A DNA stretch of 63,317 bases from Cognataquiflexum nitidum. Its GTDB lineage: Bacteria > Bacteroidota > Bacteroidia > Cytophagales > Cyclobacteriaceae. This document shows, in pieces, positions 8,761 through 17,221 of the stretch. The position numbers were made by a program, and so were the translations under genes. The stretch is from NCBI RefSeq assembly GCF_022538055.1, contig NZ_JAKZAM010000031.1, positions 1 to 63,317 of the forward strand, read 5' to 3'. The notes under the pieces are model-generated. The model saw only the letters and a list, made by a program, of their open reading frames with translations, did no database searches and was not told the DNA's origin. Every line of letters starts with the position of its first letter. Within the stretch, counting starts at the first letter, position 1.

Positions 8761-10125
8761 TCAATTTTTGTTTTCCTGCATTGAAGCCCCTGCGGGAGAT
8801 TCCGGAACCTGAGCTGATTTTGGCATATAATAAAGCACCACCCTACCATCCAATGAAAGGTACTCATTCGCTACTCTCTTCAGGTCCTCAGGAGTCACTT
8901 TGGAGTAATATTCCATTTCTTGGTTGATATAATCTGTTTTGCCATAAAACACTTTAGACTCAGCCAAATTTTGGGCAATTCCTGCCATCGAACTGTTTTT
9001 GGTCACCAGGTTGTTTTCAATGATATTTTTCAATTTCTGAAAATCCTTATCCGAGATACCTTCTTTTTGGACTTTGGCCAGGATTATATCCATCTCTGTT
9101 TCCAAAGCCTTAGGATCTACACCCATGTTTGCTATGCCATACATCAAAAACACTCCTCCATCTTCCAGATCCAAAGGAATAGCAGCAACACCAAGCGCTT
9201 TTTGTTGCCTATCCACCAATTCTTTGGTCATCAAAGAAGAATTGCCGCCTGCCAAGTAAGTCGAAAGCATGGATAGTGCATAAGAATCCGGATGGTTTTT
9301 TGGGGGAAGGTTGTAAGATTGGATTACGGCAGGAATCTGGATATTATCATAAATAATATCTCTAGTTTCTGTGGTTTTCTTTGGTTCTGCTATGTTGGGA
9401 CGATAAAATTCTGAAGGTCCTGATGGGATTTCTCCAAAATAATCCCTCACCCATTTTTCTGCCTGTGCATAATCAATGTCTCCGGCAATTGTTAGGGTTG
9501 AATTTCTTGGAACGTAATATGCTTTATGAAAAGCCATAAACTCTTCCAATCTGGCGGAATCCAAATGCTCCATTGATCCGATTACAGGCGACATGTAAGG
9601 ATGGTTGACAAACGATCTTTTCATTGTCTCAGGAAGGATTGTTCCATAAGGACGGTTATCATAGGATTGTCTTTTCTCTTCCTTGATGACTTCTCTTTGT
9701 GTATCTACGCCAATTTGATCGATTTTAGGATGAAGCATCCTCTCCGATTCCATATATAGCGCTGTTTCCAATTGATTAGAAGGAACTATCTCGTAATAAT
9801 AGGTTATATCATTTGAAGTGAATGCGTTTAATGTTCCTCCGATTGATTGTATTTTGTTCATGTATTCTCCTCTGCCGATGTTTTCTGTTCCTTCAAATAG
9901 GAGGTGCTCAAAAAAGTGGGCAAAACCTGTTCTATCCGGTTTTTCATTTTTTGACCCAACGTGGTACAGCACAGAAACCGCGACGATCGGTGTGCTGTTA
10001 TCCTGATGCATAATCACATTCAAACCATTTTCCAAGGTAAATTCCTTGAAATCGATTTTATTTTGGGCTATTGCTGAAAGCGTCAAAAAGACTCCCATCA
10101 ACAGCATAAAGGTAAACTTTCTCAT
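8761..10125 (-). CDS. M16 family zinc metallopeptidase, active subunit
   Basis: The 454-residue protein starts with a signal peptide (MRKFTFMLLMGVFLTLSAIAQ). The inverted zinc motif HFFEH is at residues 70-74, with ETALYMESERM downstream providing the third ligand. Length and two-domain layout fit bacterial M16B peptidases that act as heterodimers with a motif-less partner. That partner is encoded 44 bases downstream, so the two genes form an operon. The enzyme probably degrades peptides in the periplasm. No clear promoter was found in the 200-base A/T-rich region upstream. Confidence 0.92.
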   Translation of the reverse strand: MRKFTFMLLMGVFLTLSAIAQNKIDFKEFTLENGLNVIMHQDNSTPIVAVSVLYHVGSKNEKPDRTGFAHFFEHLLFEGTENIGRGEYMNKIQSIGGTLNAFTSNDITYYYEIVPSNQLETALYMESERMLHPKIDQIGVDTQREVIKEEKRQSYDNRPYGTILPETMKRSFVNHPYMSPVIGSMEHLDSARLEEFMAFHKAYYVPRNSTLTIAGDIDYAQAEKWVRDYFGEIPSGPSEFYRPNIAEPKKTTETRDIIYDNIQIPAVIQSYNLPPKNHPDSYALSMLSTYLAGGNSSLMTKELVDRQQKALGVAAIPLDLEDGGVFLMYGIANMGVDPKALETEMDIILAKVQKEGISDKDFQKLKNIIENNLVTKNSSMAGIAQNLAESKVFYGKTDYINQEMEYYSKVTPEDLKRVANEYLSLDGRVVLYYMPKSAQVPESPAGASMQENKN

Positions 10126-10331
10126 ATACTTGGATTTAGTTTTTGGTTCATGTAAGTTTTACTTTTTTAAATCAAATTTGTTTATCAAAAAAGGATAAAA
10201 GAATAAAATTGGATACCGATGAAGAAATTGTTAAGTAATATCTGCGAAAAATATAACAAAGCAAATAACTGAACAAATCCATAACTAATTATTTTCAGTT
10301 AAATTTAAAAACTGTAAACCACATGTTGGTA

Positions 10332-11327
10332 TCAAGGAGTCAGCCTGCCCAATATTTCTTTGGCTTCATGCCATTTCAACCTTGGTCCAAATTGACTTAC
10401 GATTTTGGAACTTGCCATAGATGCTAATTTTCCACTTGAAGCATAGCTGTGACCATTGGTAATGCCATACATAAAAGCTCCTGCAAACATATCCCCTGCC
10501 CCATTGCTGTCAATGGCCACGGTCCTATAAGGCTCAATATCAATAAAGGTGTCCCCATCCCATATCATCGCCCCGTTTTTTCCCTGGGTAATCACAAAGT
10601 GCTTTGCTGCCTTTTTCAATTCCTCCCTGGCTTCTGCAAGGGTATCTTTAGCAGTAAACAACATTGCCTCTTCTTCATTGGCAAATAACAAGTCAACACT
10701 TGGTCCGATGACATCATCAAATCCGGACTTGAAATACTTCACCATAGCCGGATCTGAAAATGTCAATGCTACTTTTGTGCCGGCAGCTTCTGCGATTTTC
10801 TTTGCTTTTACCATGGCTTCTTTCCCATTCGGAGAAGTCACAAGATACCCTTCTAAAAATAAGTATTTGGAATCTTTGATAGCCCATTCATTCAGGTCTT
10901 GGACTGAAAAATTCTGGGTGATTCCCAAAAATGTGTTCATCGTCCTTTCGGAGTCTTCGGTGACCATGACGAGACATTTGCCGGTAATTCCGTACTCAGG
11001 TACTTTTCCTTCCAAGCTGTTGTCCACGCCGGAGTTTTTCAAATCCTCAAGGTAAAAATGTCCAAGTTCGTCATTGGCCACTTTACAACAATAGAAAGCA
11101 TTTCCCCCAAATTGGCTTACAGCGATAACTGTATTTGCGGCAGAACCTCCGCATTGTTTTTTTGCTTCTTCTGTATTGATGACTCGCATCAGGGAATTTT
11201 GACGGTCTTCGTCAACCAACGTCATCAGGCCTTTTTCAACATGATTGTCTAAGAAAAACTGGTCAGAAACTCTGAATTCTATATCTACGAGGGCATTACC
11301 GATACCCGTTACATCATACTTTTTCAT
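10332..11327 (-). CDS. PfkB family carbohydrate/adenosine kinase
   Basis: The ATG at 11327 gives 331 residues beginning MKKYDVTGIGNALVDIE, the standard ribokinase-family N-terminus; a TTG six codons earlier is less likely. The C-terminal signature DSNGAGDMFAGAFMYG contains the catalytic Asp and the anion-hole Gly-Ala-Gly. QCGGSAANTVIA near residue 55 is the substrate-binding glycine pair. Closest in appearance to the adenosine kinase-like branch of Bacteroidota, although the substrate cannot be fixed from sequence alone. Cytoplasmic and probably monocistronic. Confidence 0.88.
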   Translation of the reverse strand: MKKYDVTGIGNALVDIEFRVSDQFFLDNHVEKGLMTLVDEDRQNSLMRVINTEEAKKQCGGSAANTVIAVSQFGGNAFYCCKVANDELGHFYLEDLKNSGVDNSLEGKVPEYGITGKCLVMVTEDSERTMNTFLGITQNFSVQDLNEWAIKDSKYLFLEGYLVTSPNGKEAMVKAKKIAEAAGTKVALTFSDPAMVKYFKSGFDDVIGPSVDLLFANEEEAMLFTAKDTLAEAREELKKAAKHFVITQGKNGAMIWDGDTFIDIEPYRTVAIDSNGAGDMFAGAFMYGITNGHSYASSGKLASMASSKIVSQFGPRLKWHEAKEILGRLTP

Positions 11328-11395
11328 GTTTTTTGTTTTTATCAATTAGATGTTTTGTTCAGTAAATAAATCCCCCTATATGGAAGACCATCCGG

Positions 11396-12562
11396 TCATT
11401 CAAAAATTTTATGCCTCTCAAAAGGTATGGATCTGTCAAACAGATACCTGTAGGTATGATGGGTTTTGTATATTTCTGCATTGAGCTGTTCGCAGACACG
11501 CATCATTTTAGGATTAAAATCTCCGATCCAATTCATTTCGATGGTTTTGTAGGGAAAAGAATCATGGCGGGCAAATATTTCATTATAAGCCATAATCATG
11601 GCGCTGTCTACACCTTTTCCCTGAAACTCCGGCACAACACCAAAGACCAAACCCAACATTTTATTGGGTGGATGAAAGGTTTTGTACCAAAGGAATTTGA
11701 GTTTGCCCATCAGATCCAACTTCCCTTTTACATATTTGAATATTTGGTTGATCTCGGGAATATTAATAAAAAATGATACAGGTTCCCCTTTATAAAAACC
11801 AAAGTATAGCAACCTTGGGTCGCGTATTGGTTTTAGTTTAGCAAACATCAATTGGGTCTCCCTGATAGTAAGGCTTTTTCCCATATGCTTTGCCCAAGCT
11901 CTATTATACACTTCCATGAAGTATTGCGGGGCTTTTTCGGAAAGCTCTTTTCCTTTCATATATCGAAATGAAAAATCAGGATCAGCCAGGACTTTGTTGG
12001 CTCTTTCGACCATTTTTGCGTCAAAGTTCCCTCCCTGAACAGGCCGCATATAGGTGTATTGTCTGAAATACAGCTGAAAACCATAATCTTCAAAGAGTTT
12101 CTGGTAATAAGGAAAATTCCAAGGCATGTTGTAATTGGCAGGGGAAAAACCCTTTACCAATAAGCCCCACCATTTATCCCTTTCACCAAAATTGACCGGT
12201 CCATCCATGGCTTCGACTTCCTCATTTTGAAGCCAGGATTTTGCAGTGTCAAATAAAAGGAAAGCAACTTTGTTATCATCTATAGACTCGAAGAAGCCGA
12301 CTCCGCCTGTAGGTTGTTTTTCTTTCCATTTGGGATGGATAAAAGCTGCAATCCTTCCAACAGATTTTCCTTTTTGATCTTGTACCAACCAACGCTTGGC
12401 CTTTCCTCCTTGCTTAAACAGCTTATTTGTTTCCGGCTCAAACAATCCCTGAATGTCTTTGTCGAGAGGTCTGATCCAGTTTTTCTCTTTATTGTATAGC
12501 CTTACGGCCATTTCCAAAAACTCTTTTTCAAGTGCTGGACTGTTGACTTCCAGAATATTCAT
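11396..12562 (-). CDS. GNAT-like acyltransferase family protein
   Basis: The 388-residue cytoplasmic protein resembles long GNAT-fold proteins of Bacteroidota. The most telling parts are MDGPVNFGERDKWWGLLVKG in the first half and LGLVFGVVPEFQGKGVDSAMI in the second, which looks like the GNAT acetyl-CoA pyrophosphate-binding loop (Q/R-x-x-G-x-G/A). Two GNAT-like halves are plausible. No signal peptide or membrane segment is present. Substrate unknown. It stands alone between the kinase gene and the rhodanese gene, on the same strand as both. Confidence 0.72.
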   Translation of the reverse strand: MNILEVNSPALEKEFLEMAVRLYNKEKNWIRPLDKDIQGLFEPETNKLFKQGGKAKRWLVQDQKGKSVGRIAAFIHPKWKEKQPTGGVGFFESIDDNKVAFLLFDTAKSWLQNEEVEAMDGPVNFGERDKWWGLLVKGFSPANYNMPWNFPYYQKLFEDYGFQLYFRQYTYMRPVQGGNFDAKMVERANKVLADPDFSFRYMKGKELSEKAPQYFMEVYNRAWAKHMGKSLTIRETQLMFAKLKPIRDPRLLYFGFYKGEPVSFFINIPEINQIFKYVKGKLDLMGKLKFLWYKTFHPPNKMLGLVFGVVPEFQGKGVDSAMIMAYNEIFARHDSFPYKTIEMNWIGDFNPKMMRVCEQLNAEIYKTHHTYRYLFDRSIPFERHKIFE

Positions 12563-12682
12563 AGCAGTGAATTAAATTAAGCGCTTAAAAGTAGAGAGAT
12601 AATTTTAAAGTAGAAAAGGGTGTTTTTGAGGAAACAGGGATTTTGAGGTTTTTGTATGCAGTTTTGGCCAACTGGAAGGAAT

Positions 12683-13174
12683 TCAATATACTTTCTCCCC
12701 TTTATTTACCCAAATACTCCAAATCCGATTGTAGGTATGTATTCTGTTTGTGGTTGTCTGGCCGCTGAAGACAGGTCGGTCTTCGTTGACCCAATGAAAA
12801 ATCCCTCCGTAAAGATTATAGACCTCTTTGTATCCTGCTGCCTTGAGTTTTTTTCCAATATCCTGACTTCTGGCACCCACTGAACAATAAACCACAATCG
12901 GTTCACTTTTGGCTATGTCCTTTACGCTTACTAAGGAAAATGTATCATATCCAACCCATCTTGCGCCTTTTATGTGACTTACTTCAAATTCCTCTTTTTC
13001 CCTAGTGTCCAACAAGATCGCTTTACTTAAAACATCTTTTTGGTCAATATAGACCAATGGAAAATCTTTTTCATAGATGCCACTTAGCATTGTTTTGTAG
13101 GCAGTGCTTTGGCTGTGACCTTTCACAAATGAGATTAAAAGAAGAAAGAGAAGTAGTGAGGCTCTAATTTTCAT
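12683..13174 (-). CDS. Exported rhodanese-like domain protein
   Basis: The 163-residue protein has a signal peptide (MKIRASLLLFLLLISFVKGHSQS) followed by one rhodanese domain. The active-site loop YCSVGARSQDIGKKL contains the catalytic cysteine, and LLDTREKEEFEVSHIKGA is the usual upstream motif. Rhodanese domains carry sulfur as a persulfide; a periplasmic role in sulfur or redox chemistry is inferred. The gene lies downstream of the Crp/Fnr regulator on the same strand, separated by about 155 bases without a clear terminator. Confidence 0.88.
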   Translation of the reverse strand: MKIRASLLLFLLLISFVKGHSQSTAYKTMLSGIYEKDFPLVYIDQKDVLSKAILLDTREKEEFEVSHIKGARWVGYDTFSLVSVKDIAKSEPIVVYCSVGARSQDIGKKLKAAGYKEVYNLYGGIFHWVNEDRPVFSGQTTTNRIHTYNRIWSIWVNKGEKVY

Positions 13175-13329
13175 GGAAATGGGCTTATTGATGAATTCAG
13201 TTTTAAAAGACCAAAGAGCTTCATTTGGACAAACAGTTAAAAAGAAAAATTGATTGATCCGTTCTTGTAAAAAGTCAATGAAAAAAATTAACGCGTGTTT
13301 TGATCCAATCTTCTTTTGGGTGTGGCATA

Positions 13330-14043
13330 TTATCCATAAAAATCCGATAATCTAGCCAACCCTCTTTTGTCTAGTACTAGGATTTTCTTCCCTTCAAAAT
13401 CGATGAGCTCATCCTTTTTGAATTCAGAAAGTAACCTAATGACAGTTTCTGTGGCTGTTCCTACCAAACCTGCAATTTCCTCTCTTGTCAAAATAATATC
13501 AATTTTTTCTCCTTCATTCCCTTCAATTCCATAGGTTTCACTGAGTTTTAGGAGTGTAAAGGCAAGTCTTTCTCTGATTGATTTTTGGGTGGCATCGGTG
13601 AGTTTGTCTTCCATGATGCCAAGGTCATGGCAAAGCGCCTTTGTGACCCTTCTGTGGAACTCTGTGTCTTCAGCTAATACTTTTAGAAATGATTCTCTTG
13701 GCACAAAACAGATTTTGGCATCTTCTACGATAGTTGCCGAATTGGAATAAGACTCTTCGCCCAATAGCGAAGCGTAACCTAAAAAATCACCCTTTTTTGC
13801 AAGTCTAATAATCTGTTCTTTTCCATTGGAGGCAGTTTTGAAAACCTTCACAACCCCATCGTTGATGCAAAATACGCCAAGCGGCTTCGTTCCTTCATAA
13901 AATAGAATCTGCCCCTTTTTATGCGTTATGAAATTTTTATGGTCAGATAAATGGCAGAGATGTGGCTCAGAAAGACTGGAAAAGAGTGAAAATTTCCGGC
14001 TCATACAAAGTTCACATGGAGTGCTTTTTTCTATAGTTTTCAT
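13330..14043 (-). CDS. Crp/Fnr family transcriptional regulator (FNR-like)
   Basis: The 237-residue protein has an N-terminal cyclic-nucleotide-type beta-barrel (about 30-140), a dimerisation helix and a winged helix-turn-helix (about 165-235). Recognition-helix residues TATETVIRLLSEF keep the Glu and Arg (E-x-x-x-R) that read TGA/TCA half-sites in FNR and CRP. Cys10 and Cys13 (CELC) and Cys30 in the N-terminus, with Cys112 in DAKICFVP at the position of E. coli FNR Cys122, make an Fe-S cluster possible. The spacing of the third cysteine is not canonical, so oxygen sensing is inference. A matching dyad lies upstream at 14099-14110. Confidence 0.88.
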   Translation of the reverse strand: MKTIEKSTPCELCMSRKFSLFSSLSEPHLCHLSDHKNFITHKKGQILFYEGTKPLGVFCINDGVVKVFKTASNGKEQIIRLAKKGDFLGYASLLGEESYSNSATIVEDAKICFVPRESFLKVLAEDTEFHRRVTKALCHDLGIMEDKLTDATQKSIRERLAFTLLKLSETYGIEGNEGEKIDIILTREEIAGLVGTATETVIRLLSEFKKDELIDFEGKKILVLDKRGLARLSDFYG

Positions 14044-14098
14044 ATCGAAGAGTTAACAACCATTTAACAAACTTAATTCATAAATATAACAGATTACA

Positions 14099-14110
14099 TG
14101 ACAATAGTCA
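14099..14110. promoter_or_regulatory. Candidate FNR/CRP-type operator upstream of the regulator gene
   Basis: TGACAATAGTCA is a perfect dyad TGAC-N4-GTCA, the geometry bound by FNR/CRP-family dimers. It is centred about 60 bases before the regulator start at 14043, which suggests autoregulation. A minus-strand CAAACTTA (TAnnTTTG when reversed) at 14068-14075 could be the -7 box. Confidence 0.5.
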
Positions 14111-14123
14111 CATAAATCATTGT

Positions 14124-14591
14124 TTAAAATTGAGGCAGTTCTGATATTTGGTCATATATTTTTGCAGTAAAATTATATTTTAAGAACAAATGTTGCCTGC
14201 CGTTGCTGATTCCCATAAAAGCAGCACCTATGGTTTTATTATAGACAGCAACTTGTTCGACTGTTTTTTTAGACAAACTGACTTTTGGGGCCTTGCATTC
14301 GATCAGAAGAAAAGGGTTTCCTTCTCTATCCAATATCAAAATATCAAATCTTTTCTGAACGGAATTATACAAGATTTCTTTTTCTAGTGAAAAAAGCCCC
14401 TTGGGATAACCTCTATGTTGTACCAAAAAACAAATCATGTGCTGTCTGACCCATTCTTCCGGAGTCAATATCAAATATTTCTTTCTAAGGGAATCGAAAA
14501 TGCTTAATTTCCCCTCAAACTCTTGAATTTTGAATTCGAATTCAGGAAAATTGAGAGAAAGCCGCATAAATTCATACCGATCAGCTATCAT
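14124..14591 (-). CDS. HsdR N-terminal-like PD-(D/E)XK domain protein
   Basis: The protein (155 residues from the ATG at 14591; 147 from the ATG at 14567) matches the small stand-alone 'type I restriction enzyme R protein N-terminal' family of Bacteroidota. RFDILILDREGNPFLLIECKAP contains the D...ExK nuclease core. Length corresponds to the nuclease fold only; no helicase domain and no hsdM/hsdS genes are nearby, so it is not a working restriction system. The common family role is unknown. It is divergent from the amidohydrolase gene, with about 50 bases between starts. Confidence 0.82.
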   Translation of the reverse strand: MIADRYEFMRLSLNFPEFEFKIQEFEGKLSIFDSLRKKYLILTPEEWVRQHMICFLVQHRGYPKGLFSLEKEILYNSVQKRFDILILDREGNPFLLIECKAPKVSLSKKTVEQVAVYNKTIGAAFMGISNGRQHLFLKYNFTAKIYDQISELPQF

Positions 14592-14642
14592 TTCGCAAAT
14601 ATGTCCGCTTTCCAATTAGAAACATCAACCAAACTGTCTAAA

Positions 14643-16277
14643 ATGAAGAAATTTATTTTCTTTTCACTGCTTTCAGCTACCATTCTCTTTTTTTCTTGTT
14701 CTCCAAAGGAAAAAGTAGACATCATCGTCCATAATGGCACTATTTACACCGTAGATGAAGGGTTCACAATAGCCAATGCATTTGCGATCAGGGACAACCG
14801 TTATGTGGCGGTCGGAAATGAAAATGCCATATTTTCTAAATATGAATCCGAAGAAATCATTGACTTACAAGGCAAACCGGTATATCCAGGCTTCATAGAT
14901 TCCCATTCGCATTTTTACAGGTATGGATTGGGCTTACAAGTGGCTGATCTGCTTGGAGCAGAATCAGAAGCAGAACTGGTAGACAGAGTGAGAGTTCATG
15001 CGGAAAAAAATCCGGAGGCAGCTTGGATTTTGGGAAGGGGTTGGGATCAGAATCTTTGGGAATCAAAAGAATTTCCAACCAAAGCCAAATTGGATTCCCT
15101 TTTCCCTGACAAGCCGGTCCTTCTTACCAGGATTGACGGACATGCTGCCCTAGTCAACCAAAAGGCTTTGGATCTGGGAGGTGTAACTGCCCAAACATCA
15201 ATGATTGGAGGAAAAGTTATACTTACAGGAAACAAACCTTCGGGGGTTTTGATTGACAATGCGATTGATCTGGTTTCATCCAAGGTGCCCAACGCGAGTA
15301 AGGAGGAATCCAGGATTGCCTTACTCGGAGCTCAGGAAAATTGTTTTGCAGTCGGTCTGACAACAGTAGTAGATGCTGGTCTGGAGAAGGAAACAATCGA
15401 CCTTATCTTTGAAATGCAAAAAGACAATACATTAAAAATGCGGGTATATGCCATGGTAAATCCAACAGAAGCCAATATGGCCCATTACTTCAAAGCCGGG
15501 ATTTATCAAGACGACAACCTCACAATCAGGAGTTTTAAAATATATGGAGATGGAGCTTTGGGCTCTAGAGGCGCCGCACTCCTAAAGCCTTACCATGATC
15601 ACGCTGACAATTATGGCTTTCTTCTCAAAAACCCTGAGGAATTTGATGAGTTGGCTAAAAAAATGTATGAAAACGGCTTCCAAATGAACACCCATTGTAT
15701 TGGTGATTCTGCCAATAGGACACTCTTAGACATCTATGCCAAATATCTAAAAGTCAAAAACGACCTCAGGTGGCGAATCGAGCATGCCCAGGTAGTAAGC
15801 AAAGAAGACATGCCGAAATTTGCTCAATACAGTGTCATTCCTTCCGTCCAGCCTACCCACGCTACTTCTGATATGTATTGGGCAGGTCAAAGACTTGGTC
15901 CTTTCCGAATCAAAACAGCTTACGCCTACAAGGACCTTTTGGACCAAAATGGGATGCTGGCACTTGGAAGTGATTTTCCGGTGGAGCATATCAACCCACT
16001 TTATGGATTTCATTCGGCTGTAGTGCGAAAGGATGCCAAAAACTGGCCTGACGATGGATTCCAGCCGGAAAATAAAATCACAAGAGAACATGCACTTAAA
16101 GGGATGACGATTTGGGCAGCATTTGCAAACTTTGAGGAAAACCTAAAAGGAAGTATTGAACCGGGAAAACTCGCTGACTTTGTGGTTTTGGAAAAAGACA
16201 TCATGACAGCTCCCGAAAACGAACTCCGTGAGATCAAAATCTCAGGAACCTTTGTTGGTGGGAAAAAAGTCTTTTAA
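14643..16277 (+). CDS. Lipoprotein amidohydrolase of the YtcJ type
   Basis: The start at 14643 gives a lipoprotein signal (MKKFIFFSLLSATILFFSCS) with the lipobox cysteine at residue 19 and a 544-residue product; an earlier in-frame ATG at 14523 would overlap the divergent gene. GFIDSHSHFYRYGL holds the first metal-binding histidine pair and NTHCIGDSANR another conserved block, typical of amidohydrolase family 3 (YtcJ). ALGSDFPVEHINPL carries the late catalytic Asp. It is a membrane-anchored metal-dependent hydrolase whose substrate is unknown. It is convergent with the helix-hairpin-helix gene, 19 bases away. Confidence 0.9.
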   Translation: MKKFIFFSLLSATILFFSCSPKEKVDIIVHNGTIYTVDEGFTIANAFAIRDNRYVAVGNENAIFSKYESEEIIDLQGKPVYPGFIDSHSHFYRYGLGLQVADLLGAESEAELVDRVRVHAEKNPEAAWILGRGWDQNLWESKEFPTKAKLDSLFPDKPVLLTRIDGHAALVNQKALDLGGVTAQTSMIGGKVILTGNKPSGVLIDNAIDLVSSKVPNASKEESRIALLGAQENCFAVGLTTVVDAGLEKETIDLIFEMQKDNTLKMRVYAMVNPTEANMAHYFKAGIYQDDNLTIRSFKIYGDGALGSRGAALLKPYHDHADNYGFLLKNPEEFDELAKKMYENGFQMNTHCIGDSANRTLLDIYAKYLKVKNDLRWRIEHAQVVSKEDMPKFAQYSVIPSVQPTHATSDMYWAGQRLGPFRIKTAYAYKDLLDQNGMLALGSDFPVEHINPLYGFHSAVVRKDAKNWPDDGFQPENKITREHALKGMTIWAAFANFEENLKGSIEPGKLADFVVLEKDIMTAPENELREIKISGTFVGGKKVF

Positions 16278-16296
16278 CTTATGAGATCAAATACCG

Positions 16297-16989
16297 TCAA
16301 AATTCCAGGTAAGGTTTGAGCCTATCCACCCATTCAGCATTGAAAATTTTGATCTTGAGAAGGTCATCCGAAGACTGGTAAGGTCCATGTTGCTCACGGA
16401 ATGCGACAATGACTTTTGCCGATCCATAGTTGATATAGGGGTGTTTTGCCAGAGTGTTGACATCAGCCTGATTGATGGGGATTTTGTTTTTGACACCAGG
16501 TTCAAAATCAAAATAATCAAAAACCCTTTCCAAAACCTCAGGAGTCATTCCATAAACCTCCAATAGTTGATCTTTGCTATGTAAGCCTCCAATATTATCC
16601 CTGAACTTTACTACTCTTCCAGCCATGGTCTGCCCTATCCCAGGAACAATTTGAAGGACAATAGAGTCAGCTTCTGAGAATGACATTTTATTGAACTGCG
16701 GAATTTTGGGTTTTTGATATGTGCTTGCCCTTTTGACCGTATCTGATTTATGGCCTAAGGATTGACTTTGATAGTTATTTTGAGAAGGTTTCCAACCAGC
16801 CAATACCAAGCTGTCAATCTTTTGAGAATACGCTGAATAATGCTTTTCGTTTTTCTTTCTAACAAGCCAACCATAGCCTAACGGAATGATATAGAGTAGA
16901 ATAAGAGCCGGAACCACCAACACGAAGCCTCTAGATTCCCTTTTGGAGAATCCAAAATAAGACTTTAGAAAAAAATAAATTTTAGCCAT
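16297..16989 (-). CDS. Membrane-anchored helix-hairpin-helix (ComEA-like) protein
   Basis: The ATG at 16989 gives 230 residues with one transmembrane segment near residues 20-42 (GFVLVVPALILLYIIPLGYG). The C-terminal half contains at least two helix-hairpin-helix units: IVPGIGQTMAGRVVKFRD and NQADVNTLAKHPYINYGSAKVIVAFRE. Such HhH repeats bind DNA non-specifically, and ComEA-type proteins receive DNA during uptake. The anchor plus HhH layout fits that role, but no competence genes are adjacent, so the function is inferred. An earlier start at 17025 is less likely. Confidence 0.8.
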   Translation of the reverse strand: MAKIYFFLKSYFGFSKRESRGFVLVVPALILLYIIPLGYGWLVRKKNEKHYSAYSQKIDSLVLAGWKPSQNNYQSQSLGHKSDTVKRASTYQKPKIPQFNKMSFSEADSIVLQIVPGIGQTMAGRVVKFRDNIGGLHSKDQLLEVYGMTPEVLERVFDYFDFEPGVKNKIPINQADVNTLAKHPYINYGSAKVIVAFREQHGPYQSSDDLLKIKIFNAEWVDRLKPYLEF

Positions 16990-17195
16990 CAGAATATTAT
17001 CATAAAAACCATACTCCAAACGCAACCGATACTTTGTATCTATATCCTTTAAGAAAATACAATTGGAATTATTTTACAATTATTACGAAATTTGAAATTG
17101 AAAACCAAGAGCTTAATTTTTACTCATTTTATTTAGACCGAATTTAAATTAAACGGAAGTATAGAGAATTTATCTTTTACTACTTAAACTGAATT

Positions 17196-17203
17196 AAATT
17201 TGT
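17196..17203 (+). promoter_or_regulatory. Candidate -7 box of the hemA promoter
   Basis: TAAATTTG matches TAnnTTTG exactly and sits 19 bases before the hemA ATG. The -33 region is T-rich (17171-17180) but without a clear TTG. A short leader is implied. Confidence 0.5.
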
Positions 17204-17221
17204 GTCAGAAAAGTATCTAAA

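Noticed and set aside
8717..8764. Longer TTG start for the motif-less M16 gene
   Set aside because: It would add 16 residues before a clean signal peptide and overlap the upstream stop; the ATG at 8716 fits better.
14124..14591. A restriction-modification system
   Set aside because: Only the nuclease-like N-terminal fold is present; there is no helicase, methyltransferase or specificity gene.
14523..14642. Upstream ATG of the amidohydrolase
   Set aside because: It lies inside the divergent HsdR_N-like gene and hides the lipoprotein signal that starts at 14643.
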